A stretch of 5,802 nt of DNA, taken from Oscillospiraceae bacterium. GTDB lineage: Bacteria > Bacillota > Clostridia > Oscillospirales > Acutalibacteraceae. The notes beneath the pieces are model-generated. The model ran no database searches. It saw only the letters and a program-made list of their open reading frames with translations, and had not been told where the DNA came from. The position numbers and the translations under genes were made by a program. Positions 5,147-5,802 of the stretch are shown here, in pieces. The DNA lies in assembly GCA_031273775.1 (NCBI GenBank), contig JAISRF010000229.1, forward strand, positions 1-5,802, written 5' to 3'. How positions within the stretch are numbered: position 1 is the first letter of the stretch; the number at the start of each line of letters is the position of its first letter.

Positions 5147-5802
5147 TACCTATTTTTTTGAATTTCTCCATTTTGGAAACTATCCTGAGTCCGGGAATAA
5201 AAAAGCAGAGAGTTGTTCTGTGAATAATATTCCTTGTACCACGCCACAAATCGTGTCAGCCCACGTTCAAGCGGGGTGTCCGGTTTAAATCCAAAATCCC
5301 GCTCCAGTCCGCTGACATCGGCGTAGGTTTGGTAAACATCACCCGGCTGCATGGGCAAAAATTTCTTTTTGGCTGGAATGCCAATCAGCCTTTCCAACAC
5401 CGCCACGAAATCCGTCAGCTTTTCCGGGTGGTTGTTTCCGATGTTGTATACCTTTGCCCGCGCGCCGGTTTCATCAGGCGCCGGCGGACAGTCAAGCAAG
5501 CGTTCAACTCCGGAAACAATATCGTCCACATAGGTAAAATCCCGGTATAAATCACCGTTGTTGTAAAGTTGAATCGGCTCCCCGGCGAAAATTTTTCCGG
5601 TAAAGTCGAAGTACGCCATATCCGGTCTCCCGAAGGGGCCGTAAACAGTGAAAAACCGCAAGCCGGTGGCGGGAATCCCGTACAAATGGCTGTATGTGTA
5701 AGCCATCAGCTCATTGCTTTTTTTGGTGGCGGCGTACAGGCTTGACGGGCAGTCCGCACTGTCGGTTTCCGAAAACGGCGTCTTTTGCTGATTTCCGTAT
5801 AC
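5143..5802 (-). CDS. UDP-glucuronate 4-epimerase-like NAD-dependent epimerase (5' end outside window)
   Basis: The C-terminal ~219 residues of an extended SDR enzyme are visible, out of roughly 320-350 for the family. The visible part starts with VYGN, then LYAATKKSNELMA (catalytic YxxxK is YAATK, about residues 23-27 of the visible part), TYSHLYG, LRFFTVYGPFGRPDMA, RDFTYVDDIV, VYNIGNN and PGDVYQTYADVS. This series is characteristic of the CapI/LspL/GAE group, which interconverts UDP-glucuronate and UDP-galacturonate for capsule, LPS or wall polysaccharides. The Rossmann glycine motif is outside the window. After the usual end (FVAWYKEYY) there is a ~26-residue tail of no recognised kind, ending in a TGA embedded in the next unit's -35 box. 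It is a sugar-nucleotide supplier in the neighbourhood, but Pel itself is built from GalNAc/GlcNAc, so a direct role in Pel is not shown. Substrate could differ within the family. Confidence 0.88.
   Translation of the reverse strand, partial: VYGNQQKTPFSETDSADCPSSLYAATKKSNELMAYTYSHLYGIPATGLRFFTVYGPFGRPDMAYFDFTGKIFAGEPIQLYNNGDLYRDFTYVDDIVSGVERLLDCPPAPDETGARAKVYNIGNNHPEKLTDFVAVLERLIGIPAKKKFLPMQPGDVYQTYADVSGLERDFGFKPDTPLERGLTRFVAWYKEYYSQNNSLLFYSRTQDSFQNGEIQKNRY

Noticed and set aside
5007..5249. Minus-strand open frame of about 80 codons across the promoter and aptamer
   Set aside because: It runs through the epimerase 3' end, the promoter and the conserved riboswitch elements, has no family resemblance, and is explained by the leader RNA.
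1..5802. CRISPR arrays, insertion sequences, tRNA or rRNA genes
   Set aside because: No regularly spaced repeats, transposase motifs, terminal inverted repeats or RNA gene signatures were seen on either strand.

Overview
The window looks like a chromosomal segment from a Gram-positive bacterium, probably a clostridial-type Firmicute. The grounds are a DivIVA-like coiled-coil protein, strong GGAGG/AGGTGA-type ribosome binding sites, GTG starts, a consensus housekeeping promoter and a leader resembling the class I cyclic-di-GMP (GEMM-I) riboswitch. Base composition is mid-range. The species cannot be named from this sequence.

Almost everything is on the minus strand. Reading in the direction of transcription (right to left): the C-terminal two thirds of a UDP-glucuronate 4-epimerase-like sugar nucleotide enzyme (5802-5143, 5' end outside the window). 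Next is a promoter whose -35 box overlaps that gene's stop codon, then a leader of about 330 nt with a c-di-GMP-I riboswitch-like aptamer (5068-4907) and an intrinsic terminator (4855-4823). A tightly packed gene set follows: a PelD-like membrane protein with an N-terminal SDR-like domain (4781-2640), a short PelE-like two-TM/TPR protein (2643-2137, start overlapping the pelD stop by 4 nt), a DivIVA-like coiled-coil protein (2135-1404, 1 nt gap) and an HD-GYP c-di-GMP phosphodiesterase with a pseudo-receiver domain (1318-251, 85 nt gap). At the left edge a short plus-strand open frame (to 244) converges on the operon and may be the end of a helix-turn-helix protein.

The theme is c-di-GMP control of a Pel-type exopolysaccharide machine. 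PelD is known in Pseudomonas and Bacillus cereus as the inner-membrane c-di-GMP receptor that activates Pel synthesis, and PelE is its membrane/TPR partner. Here the second messenger could act at three points of one transcription unit: RNA (riboswitch plus terminator), protein (PelD degenerate GGDEF) and turnover (HD-GYP). Odd points are the replacement of the expected pelF/pelG/pelA genes by a DivIVA-like gene and an HD-GYP gene, an eroded I-site in PelD, and an unusually long arm in the riboswitch. Function assignments rest on reading motifs and domain order by eye; no database search was possible.
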